This document shows positions 63,853 to 64,000 of a stretch of DNA of 64,000 nucleotides, one piece after another (position 1 is the first letter of the stretch; the number at the start of each line of letters is the position of its first letter). The notes beneath the pieces were generated by a model. It was not told the DNA's origin. It saw only the letters and a program-made list of their open reading frames with translations, and did not search any database. The stretch lies in the NCBI GenBank assembly GCA_029204225.1, contig CM055107.1:20777997-20841996 (forward strand), read 5' to 3'. The stretch comes from Diphasiastrum complanatum (taxonomy: Eukaryota > Streptophyta > Lycopodiopsida > Lycopodiales > Lycopodiaceae). A program made the position numbers and the translations under genes.

Positions 63853-63856
<4 letters not shown>
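63572..63856 (-). mobile_element. Truncated LINE 3' end, copy 8
   Basis: Matches the 3' UTR of the LINE at 59,742-60,030 over its whole 285 bp (TTTATTAATGTCATTTCC, ATGCCAAAAGGCATATAAGAC, ACTATGCATAAAAGATGAAC, GCACTGCTGCTGAAAAAGG, GATCGTTGCTAACATCATC). It breaks at CTAGGGGG where (GA)n begins. Confidence 0.85.

Positions 63857-63920
<64 letters not shown>
63857..63920. repeat. (GA)n at the truncated 5' end of LINE copy 8
   Basis: About 63 bp of GA. The last 80 bp of the window after it show nothing recognisable. Confidence 0.93.
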
Positions 63921-63922
<2 letters not shown>

Positions 63923-64000
63923 CACACTCGTACAGCATCATAAGTTTGAAGACATAAGTTTAATAGGTCCATTGACAACAATGTAATATGATGTGGAACA

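Overview
This is nuclear DNA from a land plant with a large, repeat-rich genome. It holds two intron-rich plant housekeeping-type genes facing each other, buried in Ty3, copia, LINE and hAT elements and in long dinucleotide microsatellites (AG/CT, AT, AC). One intron is 15.3 kb and is full of transposons. A fern, lycophyte or gymnosperm is more likely than a compact angiosperm; I lean to a fern, but that is inference from style, not from a marker gene.

Left part (1-7.6 kb): the 5' end of a minus-strand Ty3 element (gag, zinc knuckle, protease, PBS, 5' LTR) that apparently sits in the right-hand remains of a second hAT-like element ending in (AT)n. This is followed by a 1.6 kb knot of interlocking inverted repeats joined by microsatellites, a GC-rich stretch with a hairpin, and the upstream region of the first gene.

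Gene 1 (7,605-36,715, plus): a complete full-size ABCG (PDR-type) ABC transporter. I could place 24 exons with GT-AG borders; they sum to 4,392 bp, an uninterrupted 1,463-residue frame with two NBDs and two TMDs. Intron 2 (8,743-24,089) holds a LINE relic split by a copia element with both LTRs and a 5-bp TSD, a 6.26-kb hAT element inserted in an (AT)n tract, and a copia gag relic. Intron 12 holds two LINE ORF1 copies.

Middle (36.7-48.3 kb): a Ty3 integrase/LTR remnant, an orphan LINE endonuclease fragment, decayed ORFs of unknown type, and a 3.4-kb minus-strand LINE of R2/RLE-like build (N-terminal zinc finger, RT, C-terminal zinc ribbon and nuclease) with a small internal inversion.

Gene 2 (54,345-48,305, minus): the C-terminal half (about 867 residues, 14 exons) of the proteasome activator PA200/Blm10. 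Its frame is intact, one intron is GC-AG, and the C terminus is Tyr-Phe-Val. Its N-terminal half is not in the window; 9.6 kb of transposons lies upstream.

Right part (54.5-64 kb): LINE ORF2 pieces, an internally deleted Ty3 element with its 3' LTR, a copia LTR plus fragment, and a nearly complete LINE (ORF1 plus RT, endonuclease missing) joined head-to-tail to further truncated copies by (GA)n tracts.

The most unusual pattern is that eight copies of one LINE 3' end all start at a (GA)n tract, all lie in the same orientation, and several are bounded by (GA)n on both sides. This suggests a retrotransposon that uses (TC)n as both tail and target. A hAT family that sits in (TA)n tracts is a second microsatellite-associated candidate.
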